NCBI RefSeq assembly: GCF_001613245.1
Contig: NZ_BDBZ01000035.1
Span: 248,001-312,000, forward strand
Reading direction: 5' to 3'
Length of the DNA: 64,000 nucleotides
From: Nocardia speluncae NBRC 108251
GTDB taxonomy: Bacteria; Actinomycetota; Actinomycetes; Mycobacteriales; Mycobacteriaceae
In this document: piece by piece, positions 41,481 to 50,487 of the stretch
Numbering within the stretch: position 1 is the first letter of the stretch
How the letters are laid out: each line of letters starts with the position of its first letter
Translations under genes and position numbers: made by a program
The notes under the pieces: generated by a model
Told to the model about the DNA's origin: nothing
Database searches by the model: none
The model's input: only the letters and a program-made list of their open reading frames with translations

Positions 41481-43187
41481 GTGGGTTTTTTCGACTTGGA
41501 TTTCACCGGGGCGGATGCCGGAAGTCTTATCGGCGGTGCGGTGGGCGGTGGGTTCCTCGGACCGCCGGGCGCGTTCCTCGGGGCGATGGCCGGTTCCTTC
41601 GTCGGCGGAGTCCTGGTCGACGACAAGGATATGGGTGACGCCGTGGAGGAGGCCGTCGTCGCGGGTATCGGCGGAGCGGGCGGAGCCTGGGGCGCGAATC
41701 TGGCCGGAAAACTCGTCAAAGAGGGGCTGGAGAAGGGGCTGGCCAGGGCTGCCGACGACGGAATCGCCGGTGCGGTCAAACGGCATGTGGATCACAAGTC
41801 GGGACTGGTCTTGGTGCATGGGCCCAGACGTGAGGGCGGGCTACCGGCCGCGCTGGGTGGGGGTTTCGGTGCCTACGCAGTATCCCCGCAGTCGCCGCAG
41901 GTCGTATCGATCGACACGACCGATATCGGGAACGGCAGTTGCCCGGCAGCGATGCCGAACCTGCGGATGCCGGTGGAACTCACCGGGGCCAGTGCGGCCG
42001 GCGAAATGTATCTGGGCTTGCCCGGGTATCTCTGCTCGGTGTGGAAGAGCTTCGGAAACGGTGAACGAACCGCACCACCCGCACCGGAATTACCGGAAAA
42101 GGCAAGCGGCACCGAGACTGCGGGCGTGCCCGATTACAGCGAGAAGGCGGAGCAGCTCAACACCGTTATGGCCGGGTTCGCCGAGCTCGACGCCAAGGCC
42201 GTCGAGCTGATCGCTACCGGCGCCCGCCGAGTCTCCGACGAGGGGCATCTGGCGGTCGGTGCGCTCATCGATACCGTCAACACCCGTGCCGGCGAAGCCC
42301 CGCCACCGGAGACATCGGTCCCGACACATGCGCTCGATATCCTGAACGACGCCTTCGGGCAGGGCCGGGAAATCCTGGCACAAGCGATCACCGCGAACCA
42401 GCAGATCTCCGGCGATGTTCAGGGGCTCACCGAGCGGCTCGACGCCTTGCAGCAGGTGTTCGACGAGCATATGAACGGACACGCGCCGGGAGTCTCGGCG
42501 CCGCCGGGCACCTTGGGTGTAACACCTCCCGGAACCCCCGGCGTGCCATCGCCTCCCGGGACTCCGGGCGCCTCACTCCGTCCCGGGACACCAGGTGTCA
42601 CACCGCAGAATTCCGGAACACCAGAAGACACGCCGTCCGGTCGGCAGGGAGCACCCTCCCCGGCGTCCGGTACTTCCACGGACGACCGGGTGCCGGGAAC
42701 CGTGCCGACGCCACCGGGTGCAGACATGACCTCCGGTATGTACGGAACTGTCGCGTCCGGGATTTCGACGACACCGTGGACCCGGTCTGCCGAGGAGCGG
42801 CCGGGCGCCGCTGATCCGCAGTTGCCGGAGACAGGTACGGTCACGCTGGTGGCCGGTTCGGTGCCGCCCGGCGCCCCGGTCGCGTTGTCCGCCTCTTCCA
42901 CCGCGATGCCCGCGACGACAGGAGCGGCGGCCACCTCAGGACCGGCGACTGCGGCAGGGGCCCCGCCGGTCGCCGCGACCGGTGTCGTCCCGGCCCCCGC
43001 AGTCCCGGGCCGTACGCCGTGGACCGATCCCGCCCCAGTACGTACCGCACCGGCTGTCGGCTCGGAGTTCGCGCCGGTGTACTGGAGCCTCGCAGCCGAA
43101 TCTCGGCAGCCGCCTCGAACATCTGAACCCACGGAAGAGACACACTCCGCCGATGCCTTCCCGGTGGAGTCGACTCCGCGGGCGTAA
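41481..43187 (+). CDS. Large protein with glycine-zipper N-terminus and Pro-rich tail
   Basis: A 568-residue protein of unknown function. Residues 15-75 are Gly/Ala-rich and hydrophobic with GxxxG spacing (GGAVGGGFLGPPGAFLGAMAG), a likely glycine-zipper membrane insert. Residues 220-335 are predicted helical, with YSEKAEQLNTVMAGFAELD and GQGREILAQAITANQQISG, resembling WXG100/DUF4226-type secretion substrates of mycobacteria and Nocardia. Residues 340-560 are low-complexity Pro/Thr/Gly with repeated PPGTPGV units. GTG at 41481 lacks a clear ribosome site. A surface or type VII-related role is a guess; no ESX genes are nearby. Confidence 0.65.
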   Translation: MGFFDLDFTGADAGSLIGGAVGGGFLGPPGAFLGAMAGSFVGGVLVDDKDMGDAVEEAVVAGIGGAGGAWGANLAGKLVKEGLEKGLARAADDGIAGAVKRHVDHKSGLVLVHGPRREGGLPAALGGGFGAYAVSPQSPQVVSIDTTDIGNGSCPAAMPNLRMPVELTGASAAGEMYLGLPGYLCSVWKSFGNGERTAPPAPELPEKASGTETAGVPDYSEKAEQLNTVMAGFAELDAKAVELIATGARRVSDEGHLAVGALIDTVNTRAGEAPPPETSVPTHALDILNDAFGQGREILAQAITANQQISGDVQGLTERLDALQQVFDEHMNGHAPGVSAPPGTLGVTPPGTPGVPSPPGTPGASLRPGTPGVTPQNSGTPEDTPSGRQGAPSPASGTSTDDRVPGTVPTPPGADMTSGMYGTVASGISTTPWTRSAEERPGAADPQLPETGTVTLVAGSVPPGAPVALSASSTAMPATTGAAATSGPATAAGAPPVAATGVVPAPAVPGRTPWTDPAPVRTAPAVGSEFAPVYWSLAAESRQPPRTSEPTEETHSADAFPVESTPRA

Positions 43188-43428
43188 CAACGGCACCGGG
43201 TTCCTGGCGGCCGGGCCTGGATCAGTCGCGTCCTGTGCATCTGTGGCGGCGCGGGTTCCGGCGGCCGGGACCGGAACGGCCACGTCCCGTGGGCGGGTTC
43301 CGGCAGCCGAGGTCCGGAACCCGGTGCGGGGGTTCGTGGCGGCTGGGTCCGCAACGGCCAGGCCCTGTGGACGTGGTGCGGCGCGGGGTTCACGGTTGTC
43401 CGTTCTCGCGCGGGCGCCCCGTGTGTGA

Positions 43429-44223
43429 TCAGCGCGGGCCGAGGAACAGGGTCTGGGTGCTGCGGCCCAGCGGGCCCTTCTCGTCGAAGAGCGCCGATTC
43501 GGCCAGGCCGATCCCGTGTGGTTGCGGGTGGGTGACCGCGTCCAGGCAGACCCATTCGCCGGCCGGCTGCCGGTGCAGAGTGACCGTCAGATCGGTGTTG
43601 ATGAACAGATAGCTGTTCCAATCCAGCACAGAACTGACCCCGTTACCGGAATCGGACGCGGCGAGCGTGCGTTCCAGCGGGCTGGGCGTGGTGCCCGCGA
43701 CGATCGGATACTTCAGGCGGATCCAGCACACGGCCGGTCCGGGTTCGGAGAACGAGCCGGCGGCGAAACGGTATTCGATACCGGTGTGGAAGCCCACCGG
43801 CTGGGTGGACGGGAACCGCTCCGGTTCGGGGGTCTGCTCGGGACCGGGGCGGGAGCCGCTGGGCAGGAATTGGGCGGGGAGCTCCAGATCCGGGTCTGCG
43901 AGTTTGAACCGCCAGGCGTTGGCCCGCAAAACCGGTCCGCGGTCGGTGGACAGGGTGGCCTCGATCAGCTCGACACTGCGACCGGGCCGCACCACCCGGG
44001 CGTCCGCGGTGAGCGGTACCAGCGGGACAGGGCCGAGGATTTCCACGGCGACCCGCCCCACCTGGAAGCCGGGCCGGGGATCACATCGTTCGATCACATG
44101 TCCGAGCAGGGCGGATGGCGGGCCGGCGTGCTGGGCATCGGGCGACCACGGGCCGCGGGTGAGTTCGGTGGAGACGAACCGCCGCGGATCCGCCGGGTCG
44201 GGCAGGTAGAAGGCCTCGTGCAC
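43429..44223 (-). CDS. Thioesterase-family (TesB-like double hotdog) protein
   Basis: A 264-residue acyl-CoA thioesterase-like protein with two hotdog halves. The first has GPWSPDAQHAGPPSALLGHVIER and RVAVEILGPVPLVPL; the second starts near LDWNSYLFINTDLTVTLHR and ends ESALFDEKGPLGRSTQTL, the usual TesB-type finish. GTG at 44223 fits the family start. It is divergent from a GntR-MFS pair across a 306-base region holding a perfect palindrome at 44485, nearer the GntR side. Confidence 0.85.
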   Translation of the reverse strand: MHEAFYLPDPADPRRFVSTELTRGPWSPDAQHAGPPSALLGHVIERCDPRPGFQVGRVAVEILGPVPLVPLTADARVVRPGRSVELIEATLSTDRGPVLRANAWRFKLADPDLELPAQFLPSGSRPGPEQTPEPERFPSTQPVGFHTGIEYRFAAGSFSEPGPAVCWIRLKYPIVAGTTPSPLERTLAASDSGNGVSSVLDWNSYLFINTDLTVTLHRQPAGEWVCLDAVTHPQPHGIGLAESALFDEKGPLGRSTQTLFLGPR

Positions 44224-44529
44224 GTGGTTGTCCGTTCTCGCCGCTGGGTCGTACCGGACGCGACGTTACCGAGAGCTCGGGACAGCGCTTCGACCGCTCC
44301 CGTGATGCGGGAACCGGGCGGACGAGTCGGCCGGTACGTGATTGCCGGGCGTCGCGGACCGTGCCTGTGACCGCCAGGGGCTGCTTCGGCCGCGCAGCAG
44401 CGACCCCGGCGTTGCGTGGAGCTCGGTGAAGGGAGTCCCGATCTCTCGTCCCCGTGGTGCCGGAACTCGGGTAGTGATCTGGGGTACATGCTTGCATGCA
44501 AGCATGTATCTATCGGATATAGTCGCAGG
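44224..44529. promoter_or_regulatory. Divergent promoter region, thioesterase / gntR
   Basis: 306 bases between the divergent thioesterase and GntR genes. Apart from the 24-base palindrome at 44485-44508 and a TATAGT box at 44518, nothing else is recognised. Confidence 0.5.
44485..44508. promoter_or_regulatory. Perfect 24-base palindromic operator candidate
   Basis: The arm TACATGCTTGCA is followed directly by its exact complement TGCAAGCATGTA. It lies 22 bases before the GntR start and just upstream of TATAGT (44518), so binding would block the promoter. Strong candidate for GntR self-regulation. Confidence 0.75.
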
Positions 44530-45183
44530 GTGCCGACGAATTCCGACCCAGTCCAGTCCGTGACGAGCGCCGCCGATCGGGCCTACCGGCTCACCAAGGA
44601 ACTGGTGCTCTCCGGCGAGCTGCCGGGCGGCCACCTGTTCAGCGAAACCGAGATCGCCGGCCGGATCGGGGTGAGCCGGACCCCGGTGCGTGAGGCCTTC
44701 GTCCGGTTGCAGGCCGAGGAATTGCTGACCCTGGTCCCGAAGCGCGGCGCCATCGTGTCGCCCGTCCCGCCGGGCGAGGCCGAGGATGTGCTGGACGCCC
44801 GGGAAGCGGTGGAGACCACCGCAGTGCGCCGGTTGCTGCGCACCCCGGAGCGGGTACCGGCGGCCGTAGAACAACTGCGGGACGCGCTCGCGGTGCAACG
44901 TGAGCGGGCGGACAACGCGGACCTGCATGCTTTCGCGGAGGCCGACGAACGGTTTCACCGCACCCTGGTGGAAGCCGGTGGTAACGCGCTGCTGATCCGC
45001 TTCTACACCGGGCTGGCCGACCGGCAGCGGCGGATGAACGTCGCCGCGCTGGGGCCGGTGCCCGGCCATATCCAGGTCGTCCTGCGTGAGCACGGCGAAT
45101 TGATCGAGATCATCGAGTCCGGGGATGCTGCCGCCTTCACCACCGCCCTGCGGGCCCATCTGGACGGGACCCACCGGCGATGA
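44530..45183 (+). CDS. GntR family regulator (FCD type)
   Basis: A 217-residue FadR-type regulator. The winged helix at residues 12-75 contains FSETEIAGRIGVSRTPVREAFVRL. The FCD domain shows metal-type ligands in HAFAEADERFHRTLVEAGGN and LREHGELIEIIESGD. GTG at 44530 is chosen for normal family length; TATAGT is only 7-12 bases upstream, so the transcript may be leaderless or start slightly later. The stop overlaps the MFS start (ATGA), so the pair is coupled and probably self-controlled by the palindrome at 44485. Confidence 0.9.
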   Translation: MPTNSDPVQSVTSAADRAYRLTKELVLSGELPGGHLFSETEIAGRIGVSRTPVREAFVRLQAEELLTLVPKRGAIVSPVPPGEAEDVLDAREAVETTAVRRLLRTPERVPAAVEQLRDALAVQRERADNADLHAFAEADERFHRTLVEAGGNALLIRFYTGLADRQRRMNVAALGPVPGHIQVVLREHGELIEIIESGDAAAFTTALRAHLDGTHRR

Positions 45184-46388
45184 GAAACGGCTCCATATCA
45201 GCGGTTCCGGCCGCGATCTTCGTCTGTGCGTGGGGCGGCAACCAGTTCACCCCGCTGCTGGTGATGTACCGGGACGCCGGCTATTCGGCGTTCACCGTGA
45301 ACTCGCTGCTCGGCGCCTACGTCCTGGGTCTCGTCCCCGGGCTACTGCTGACGGGCACGCTGTCGGAACGGTTCGGCCGCCGCCCTGTCGCACTCGCCGG
45401 GGTGTCGGCCTCGTTTGTGGCGAGTGTGCTGCTGGCGGCCGGGACGTTCGGTGTCGGCTGGATCGCTGCCGGACGCCTGGTCACCGGGTTCGGTGTTGCG
45501 GTGGCGATGGCGGTCGGGACCACCTGGGTCACCGAACTGAGCGACCGCGCCGGCGCCGCCCCGGGCACCGGCGCCCGCCGCGCCGCGCTCTGCCTCACCG
45601 CGGGCTTCGCACTGGGCGCTGCCGTCGCCGGCGGGCTCGCGCAATGGGGGCCGGCGCCCATGGTCACCCCCTATCTCGTGCACGCGCTGCTCACGCTCGC
45701 GGTAGTGCCGTTCGTGTTCCGGGTGCCGGAGACCGGGACGGCGGACAGCCCTGCCGGTGGCCGGTTCGGCGGCTTGCGTCATCCCCGTTTCCGCCGGGTG
45801 ATCATGCCGATGGCACCGTGGATTTTCGGGTCGGCGGCAGTGGCGTACGCGATCATGCCGCAGCTCGTCGGCGATCGGGTGGGGCAGTGGAGCCTGCTGT
45901 ATTCGACCACTCTCACCGTCGGCACGCTGGTCGCGGGCACCCTGGTGCAACCGCTGGCGAAACGGCTCGACCGCACCAGCAGTGCCCGCGCGGTGATCGC
46001 TTCGATGACGCTGATGCCGCTCGGCCTGCTGGTCAGCATGTTCGCCGCCATCGTCCGCTCACCGGTACTGGCGCTCGTCGCCGCGATCGCGCTGGGGTGT
46101 GCGTACGGGATCGCACTGGTCTCGGGTCTGCTGGAATTGCAGCGGCTGGCGGCGCCGCACGAACTCGCGGCCCTCACCGGCGCCTACTACGCGCTCGCCT
46201 ATCTCGGCTTCCTGCTGCCGTCGCTGCTGAGCCTGCTGAACTCCGCGGCCGGCTATCCCGTTCTGCTCGGTGGCCTGGTTCTGGTGGCATTGTCGGGCAC
46301 CGCGATGATCCTGCGCCATTCCCGGGCGCATCTGCCTGCGCCTGCGACGGCCGAGGCAACGGAGAAAGAACTGGCTCACACTGGATGA
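45180..46388 (+). CDS. MFS transporter
   Basis: A 402-residue permease with about 12 hydrophobic helices. Motif A is present as GTLSERFGRRPVAL between helices 2 and 3. The second half repeats a weaker version around LAKRLDRTSSARAV. It lies in the type of CynX/YfcJ-like exporters with no certain substrate. ATG at 45180 overlaps the gntR stop, so the regulator and transporter are made together, as in efflux or uptake systems induced by their substrate. Confidence 0.88.
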   Translation: MRNGSISAVPAAIFVCAWGGNQFTPLLVMYRDAGYSAFTVNSLLGAYVLGLVPGLLLTGTLSERFGRRPVALAGVSASFVASVLLAAGTFGVGWIAAGRLVTGFGVAVAMAVGTTWVTELSDRAGAAPGTGARRAALCLTAGFALGAAVAGGLAQWGPAPMVTPYLVHALLTLAVVPFVFRVPETGTADSPAGGRFGGLRHPRFRRVIMPMAPWIFGSAAVAYAIMPQLVGDRVGQWSLLYSTTLTVGTLVAGTLVQPLAKRLDRTSSARAVIASMTLMPLGLLVSMFAAIVRSPVLALVAAIALGCAYGIALVSGLLELQRLAAPHELAALTGAYYALAYLGFLLPSLLSLLNSAAGYPVLLGGLVLVALSGTAMILRHSRAHLPAPATAEATEKELAHTG

Positions 46389-46700
46389 CCGGCGCCCTTC
46401 CCGGCGCAGGCGGTTGCCGTGCGGGATCCGCCACCGGCCGACTGCCGCTGGACGATATCCACCGGGGCTTTACGGTCCGTGCTTTCCGGGCGATGGAATC
46501 CGGCGGCCGTGTGGTCGATGTGAGGTGCCGGAGCGCCGTGTCCGGCCGGGCGGCAATGGATTTGCCGCCGCGTGGCGACGAGGCCGTCCCGTGCCGGGGC
46601 GAACTCCGGGCTTCGGCGGATCGGCGATGACTCGCAGCAGCGCCGGTTATGGGCGCATCGGGCTGAGCGAGATCGGTGGCCCCGCCGACCACATGGTGGC
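46389..46700. other. Intergenic region with no recognised feature
   Basis: 312 bases between the convergent MFS and flavoprotein genes. Open frames here have no family resemblance or ribosome site. No strong hairpin was found. Confidence 0.4.
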
Positions 46701-47924
46701 TCAGATCGCTCTGGGGCCGGTGATCTGCCGGACCGAGAACCGGTAGTCGGCCTGCCGCAGGAGTTCGTCCGGATCGTCGGTGGGCGGGTAGATCCACAGT
46801 TCGTTCACCTTGCGCTTGCGCTCCTTGGCGACTTCGCCGGTCGCGACGACGCGGCGGTCCCACCCATTGGTGAACACCGCGCCGTATGAGCCCAGGTCCA
46901 GGCACGTGACGTAGGGGGTCGCGGTGAACGGCACCGCGGGGAGCCCCAATAGGTCGGCGGCGGCATTGTGGCCCGCGAATTTACCCAGTTGCAGGGCGTG
47001 CTGACAGCACTGCATTACCCGGTGTCCCGGTTCGGCCGCCGCGGCGGCGGTATCTCCGGCCGCGTAGACCGTCGGTACACCGTCGACCGACAGGTTCGCG
47101 TCCACTTCCAGGCGGCCGAGTCGATCGCGGGTCCCCGGGATCGCGGCGGTGAGCCCACTGGCTCGTACCCCCGCCGTCCAGATCACGGTGTGAGTGGGCA
47201 GTTGCGTGCCGTCGGACAGTGCGACCCGATCCCGTTCCACCGCTGCCACGCTCACACCGAGCCGGTGTTCCACACCGAGGGCGGCCAGGGCGTCGGCGAT
47301 TTCCCGGCTCGGGCCGGGGCCGAGTTCCGGCCCGACGGTGTCCGCCCGCTCCACCAGCACCACCCGGACCTTCTCGCCGGGCGCGTGGGCCGCGGCGACG
47401 GCGCCGAGCCGGTCCATCAGTTCGGTAGCGATCTCCAGGCCGGTGAACCCCGCACCGGCCACGACGACGGTGAACCGGCCCCCGCCGGGCGGCAGTCCGG
47501 GGAGCCGGTCCAGATGAGTAGCCAGCTCTGTCGCGGTGGGCAGCGTATCCACGTCGAACAGTAGTTCGGCGCCGGGTAGTTCCGGGCGGACGAGTTCACT
47601 TCCCGTGGCGAGTATCAAGCGGTCGTAGCCGATGTCGGCCCGGCGTCCATCCCTGCCGGTCGTGGTCACGGCCTGGCCGGTGGTATCGATTCCGGTCACT
47701 GTGCCTGCGATCCGGCGCACTCCGACAGGTCCGAGGATCCGGTCCAGTGGGACTCGCATCCGTTCGGGTTCGGACTGGTACAGGCGGGGGCGGATCACCA
47801 GATCGTCGCCGGGGGAGATCAGGGTGACCGGTAGCTCGCGGCCTGTTTCGCGGGCCAGGCGCACTGCGCCCGCCGCGCTCCACACACCGGCGAAGCCGCC
47901 ACCCACCACAACGATTCCGGACAC
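46701..47924 (-). CDS. FAD-dependent pyridine-nucleotide oxidoreductase (NDH-2-like)
   Basis: A 407-residue flavoprotein with two dinucleotide folds: GGGFAG at residues 8-13 for FAD and VVAGAGFTGLEIA near residue 155 for NAD(P)H. Later GVPTVYAAGDTAA binds the FAD tail. It resembles type II NADH dehydrogenases and nitric-oxide or quinone-linked reductases. No membrane anchor is evident. GTG at 47924 follows AGGAGG; a longer frame opens at 47957. It is 75 bases after the Rrf2 gene on the same strand, so redox-responsive control is likely. Confidence 0.88.
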   Translation of the reverse strand: MSGIVVVGGGFAGVWSAAGAVRLARETGRELPVTLISPGDDLVIRPRLYQSEPERMRVPLDRILGPVGVRRIAGTVTGIDTTGQAVTTTGRDGRRADIGYDRLILATGSELVRPELPGAELLFDVDTLPTATELATHLDRLPGLPPGGGRFTVVVAGAGFTGLEIATELMDRLGAVAAAHAPGEKVRVVLVERADTVGPELGPGPSREIADALAALGVEHRLGVSVAAVERDRVALSDGTQLPTHTVIWTAGVRASGLTAAIPGTRDRLGRLEVDANLSVDGVPTVYAAGDTAAAAAEPGHRVMQCCQHALQLGKFAGHNAAADLLGLPAVPFTATPYVTCLDLGSYGAVFTNGWDRRVVATGEVAKERKRKVNELWIYPPTDDPDELLRQADYRFSVRQITGPRAI

Positions 47925-47999
47925 GGTCGCCTCCTGTTCGATTGCCGGTATTCGCAAAGCCTCCGGGCCGATCGCGGCAGGCCGCGGGCCCCGGGGCGG

Positions 48000-48479
48000 T
48001 CAGATGTCTGCGGTGGTGATTTCGCGCCGGGTGCGTTCCGCGGAACCCGCTGGGGCCGCGGCGGCCAGGTCGGCGATGGTCTGCGCCGCCAGTTCGCGCC
48101 GCCAGGCCAGTTCCGCGCGGCGCATGGCCGCCGCGATACCGCATCGGTGTGTGAAATCGCTGGTCGCGGTGCGACCGCTGTGCCCGCGCTGCCGGATCTC
48201 GGTGCAGCGGAAGGGGGCCGTGCCACCCTCGATGGCGGTCACCACGTCGAGCAGCGTGATCTGCTCCGGTGGCCGGGCCAGGCCGAATCCACCCCGGACG
48301 CCGGGGGTCGAGGTGAGGATGCCGGCGCGGACGAGGGTCTGTAGGCGTTTCTTCAGGTATTCCACGGGCAGGTCGAACCAGGCGGCCAGTCGCGCGATCG
48401 GGACCGGCCAGTGTTCCTCGGCCCAGGCCAGGGTCACGCAGCAGTGCAGGCTCCATTCGACGCCTTCGCCCATTTTCAT
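48000..48479 (-). CDS. Rrf2 family regulator
   Basis: A 159-residue Rrf2-type regulator. The winged helix includes PIARLAAWFDLPVEYLKKRLQ and GILTSTPGVRGGFGLAR. Cysteines are at about residues 13-14 (LHCC), in FRCTE and in THRCGIA, which may hold an iron-sulfur cluster as in NsrR/RsrR, though spacing differs from IscR. ATG at 48479 is preferred; a second ATG lies 6 bases later. It heads a two-gene unit with the flavoprotein and is divergent from the acyl-CoA synthetase. Confidence 0.87.
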   Translation of the reverse strand: MKMGEGVEWSLHCCVTLAWAEEHWPVPIARLAAWFDLPVEYLKKRLQTLVRAGILTSTPGVRGGFGLARPPEQITLLDVVTAIEGGTAPFRCTEIRQRGHSGRTATSDFTHRCGIAAAMRRAELAWRRELAAQTIADLAAAAPAGSAERTRREITTADI

Positions 48480-48564
48480 AATGGGGATAGTAGATGTCCC
48501 CTTTAGTGACGGCAAGTGCGCGAGCCGGGGGCGGGGAAGCTGCCGATTACCCGATGAGGCAAAG

Positions 48565-48578
48565 TAGAACGTGTTATA
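48565..48578. promoter_or_regulatory. KstR-type box upstream of the acyl-CoA synthetase
   Basis: TAGAACGTGTTATA fits the KstR consensus TnnAACnnGTTnnA. It sits 133 bases before the synthetase ATG. The wider context AAAGTAGAAC.TGTT is shared with the box at 59416, supporting a common regulator of steroid or lipid degradation. Confidence 0.75.
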
Positions 48579-48710
48579 GTTTTCCTCGGTTTGCGAGCCT
48601 CGGGCGACGGTTCCGGGGCGCGCCACTGGGTGCGGCCGGCCCGGGGTCGCGCCGGAGCGCCGGTCAACTTCGCGGGGCCGCTCGTGCGAGCAGGCCCGAA
48701 AGGCAGACGA

Positions 48711-50300
48711 ATGAACACTGAATCGCACGTCGACGACACCGACCTGCTGTACCGCGAGCCTCTCGCGGTGGACCTGCTGGGTAAGGCTCTCGAACGCTAT
48801 GCCGACCGCACCGCGGTCCATATCGACGACGCCACACTCACCTACCGCGACGTGCGGGATCAGATCAGCCGCTTCGCGCAGGCGCTGGCCTCGGCCGGCC
48901 TCGGCGTGGGCTCGCCGGTGGCGGTGCTGTCGGCCAACCGGCCGGAGGTCATCTTCGCCCAGGGCGCGAACAACGTGAACGGTTCGCGGGCGATGGCGCT
49001 GCATCCGATGGGTTCACTCGACGATCACGCCTACGTTCTCGAGGACGCGGGTGTGGAAACCCTGATCTTCGACCCCGCCGGTTTCGACGAGCGCGCCGCG
49101 CAGTTGCGCGAGAAGGTCCCCGGCCTGCAGAACTTGTTCTCGTTCGGCCCGTCCGAGGCCGGAACCGACCTCATCGAGCGTGCCGCCGGCTTCGTTCCCG
49201 ACCGGCTGAATCCGCCCGAGGTCGATCCCGATGCGACCATGAGCCTGGCCTACACCGGCGGCACCACTGGTAAGCCCAAGGGCGTCGAGATGAGTTTTCG
49301 CGGCAGCGCCACCATGCTGCGCATCCAGATGACCGAATGGGAGTGGCCCGACGAGGTCCGCTTCCTGGTGTGCACCCCGCTCAGCCATGCCGGTGCCGCG
49401 TTCTGGAACCCCACTGCGCAGCAGGGTGGCTCCATCGTGGTGCTGCCCTACTTCCATCCCACCAAGGTTCTCGAGGCGATCGAAAAGTACAAGATCACCG
49501 CGACCATGCTGGTGCCGACCATGCTGTACGCGCTGCTCGATAGCCCCGACCTGGACAAATACGATCTGTCCAGCCTGAAGACCGTGTTCTACGGTGCCTC
49601 CGCGATCTCGCCGACCCGGCTGGCCGAGGCCGTCGAGAAGTTCGGCCCCATCTTCTTCCAGTTCTACGGCCAGGCCGAGAGCCCGATGACCATTTCGGTG
49701 CTGCGCCGCGCCGACCACGACCTGAGCAAACCGGAACGTCTCGCCAGCTGCGGCCGGCCGGTGCCGTGGCTCAATGTCGCGCTGCTCGACGAAAAGGGCA
49801 ACGAAGTACCCCAGGGTGAACCGGGTGAGGTGTGCGTCCGCGGGCCGCTGGTGATGAACGGGTACCTCAACAAGCCCGAACAGACCGCCGAGGCAACGGA
49901 GTTCGGCTGGCTGCACACCGGCGATATCGCCCGCCAGGACGAGGAGGGTTTCCTCTACATCGTCGACCGCAAGAAGGACATGATCGTCTCCGGTGGGTTC
50001 AACGTCTACCCGCGTGAGGTCGAGGACGTCCTGTCGGCTCATCCCGCGGTGAGCGCGGCCGCGGTGATCGGGGTGCCCGACGAAAAATGGGGCGAAGCAG
50101 TCAAGGCGGTGGTGGTGCTCCGCAACGGGCAATCGGTGGCGGTCGAGGACCTGCAGGCCTTGGTGAAAGACCGTAAGGGTGCGGTCTACACACCCAAGAC
50201 GGTCGATTTCGCCGACAGCATCCCGCTCAGCCCGCTCGGCAAGCCGGACAAGAAAGCGCTGCGCGCCCAGTATTGGGGCGAAGGCCGGCAGGTCAACTGA
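48711..50300 (+). CDS. Acyl-CoA synthetase (FadD type)
   Basis: A 529-residue adenylate-forming enzyme that activates a carboxylic acid to its CoA thioester. Motifs include YTGGTTGKPKG (the P-loop-like A3 motif), FYGQAESPMT, GWLHTGDIARQDEEGF, DRKKDMIVSGGFNVYPREVE and the catalytic lysine in LGKPDKKALR near the end. ATG at 48711 follows GAAAGG; an upstream frame from 48591 is unsupported. The KstR-type box upstream suggests that the acid is a steroid side-chain or similar branched lipid. A mycofactocin-type SDR gene follows by 187 bases. Confidence 0.92.
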   Translation: MNTESHVDDTDLLYREPLAVDLLGKALERYADRTAVHIDDATLTYRDVRDQISRFAQALASAGLGVGSPVAVLSANRPEVIFAQGANNVNGSRAMALHPMGSLDDHAYVLEDAGVETLIFDPAGFDERAAQLREKVPGLQNLFSFGPSEAGTDLIERAAGFVPDRLNPPEVDPDATMSLAYTGGTTGKPKGVEMSFRGSATMLRIQMTEWEWPDEVRFLVCTPLSHAGAAFWNPTAQQGGSIVVLPYFHPTKVLEAIEKYKITATMLVPTMLYALLDSPDLDKYDLSSLKTVFYGASAISPTRLAEAVEKFGPIFFQFYGQAESPMTISVLRRADHDLSKPERLASCGRPVPWLNVALLDEKGNEVPQGEPGEVCVRGPLVMNGYLNKPEQTAEATEFGWLHTGDIARQDEEGFLYIVDRKKDMIVSGGFNVYPREVEDVLSAHPAVSAAAVIGVPDEKWGEAVKAVVVLRNGQSVAVEDLQALVKDRKGAVYTPKTVDFADSIPLSPLGKPDKKALRAQYWGEGRQVN

Positions 50301-50487
50301 ATCCGGTCGGCAACTATCACTCAGCAGTGTCCCGGCGGGACGGCCGCCGCCGCGGACGTGCTGTAGTTGCCACCCACCAGAGTCACTTCGGCCGGAGAAG
50401 GCGGCGACGTCCATTGCGTCGCGCCGATATCGACAATCGCTCGGCACAGCCACGGCAGCCGGCACTCTCGACAAACAGAGGAGCATC

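Noticed and set aside
43188..43428. Degenerate repeats such as CGGGTTCCGGCGGCCGGG
   Set aside because: The copies are short and irregular and follow from GC-rich composition; no coding or mobile element is supported.
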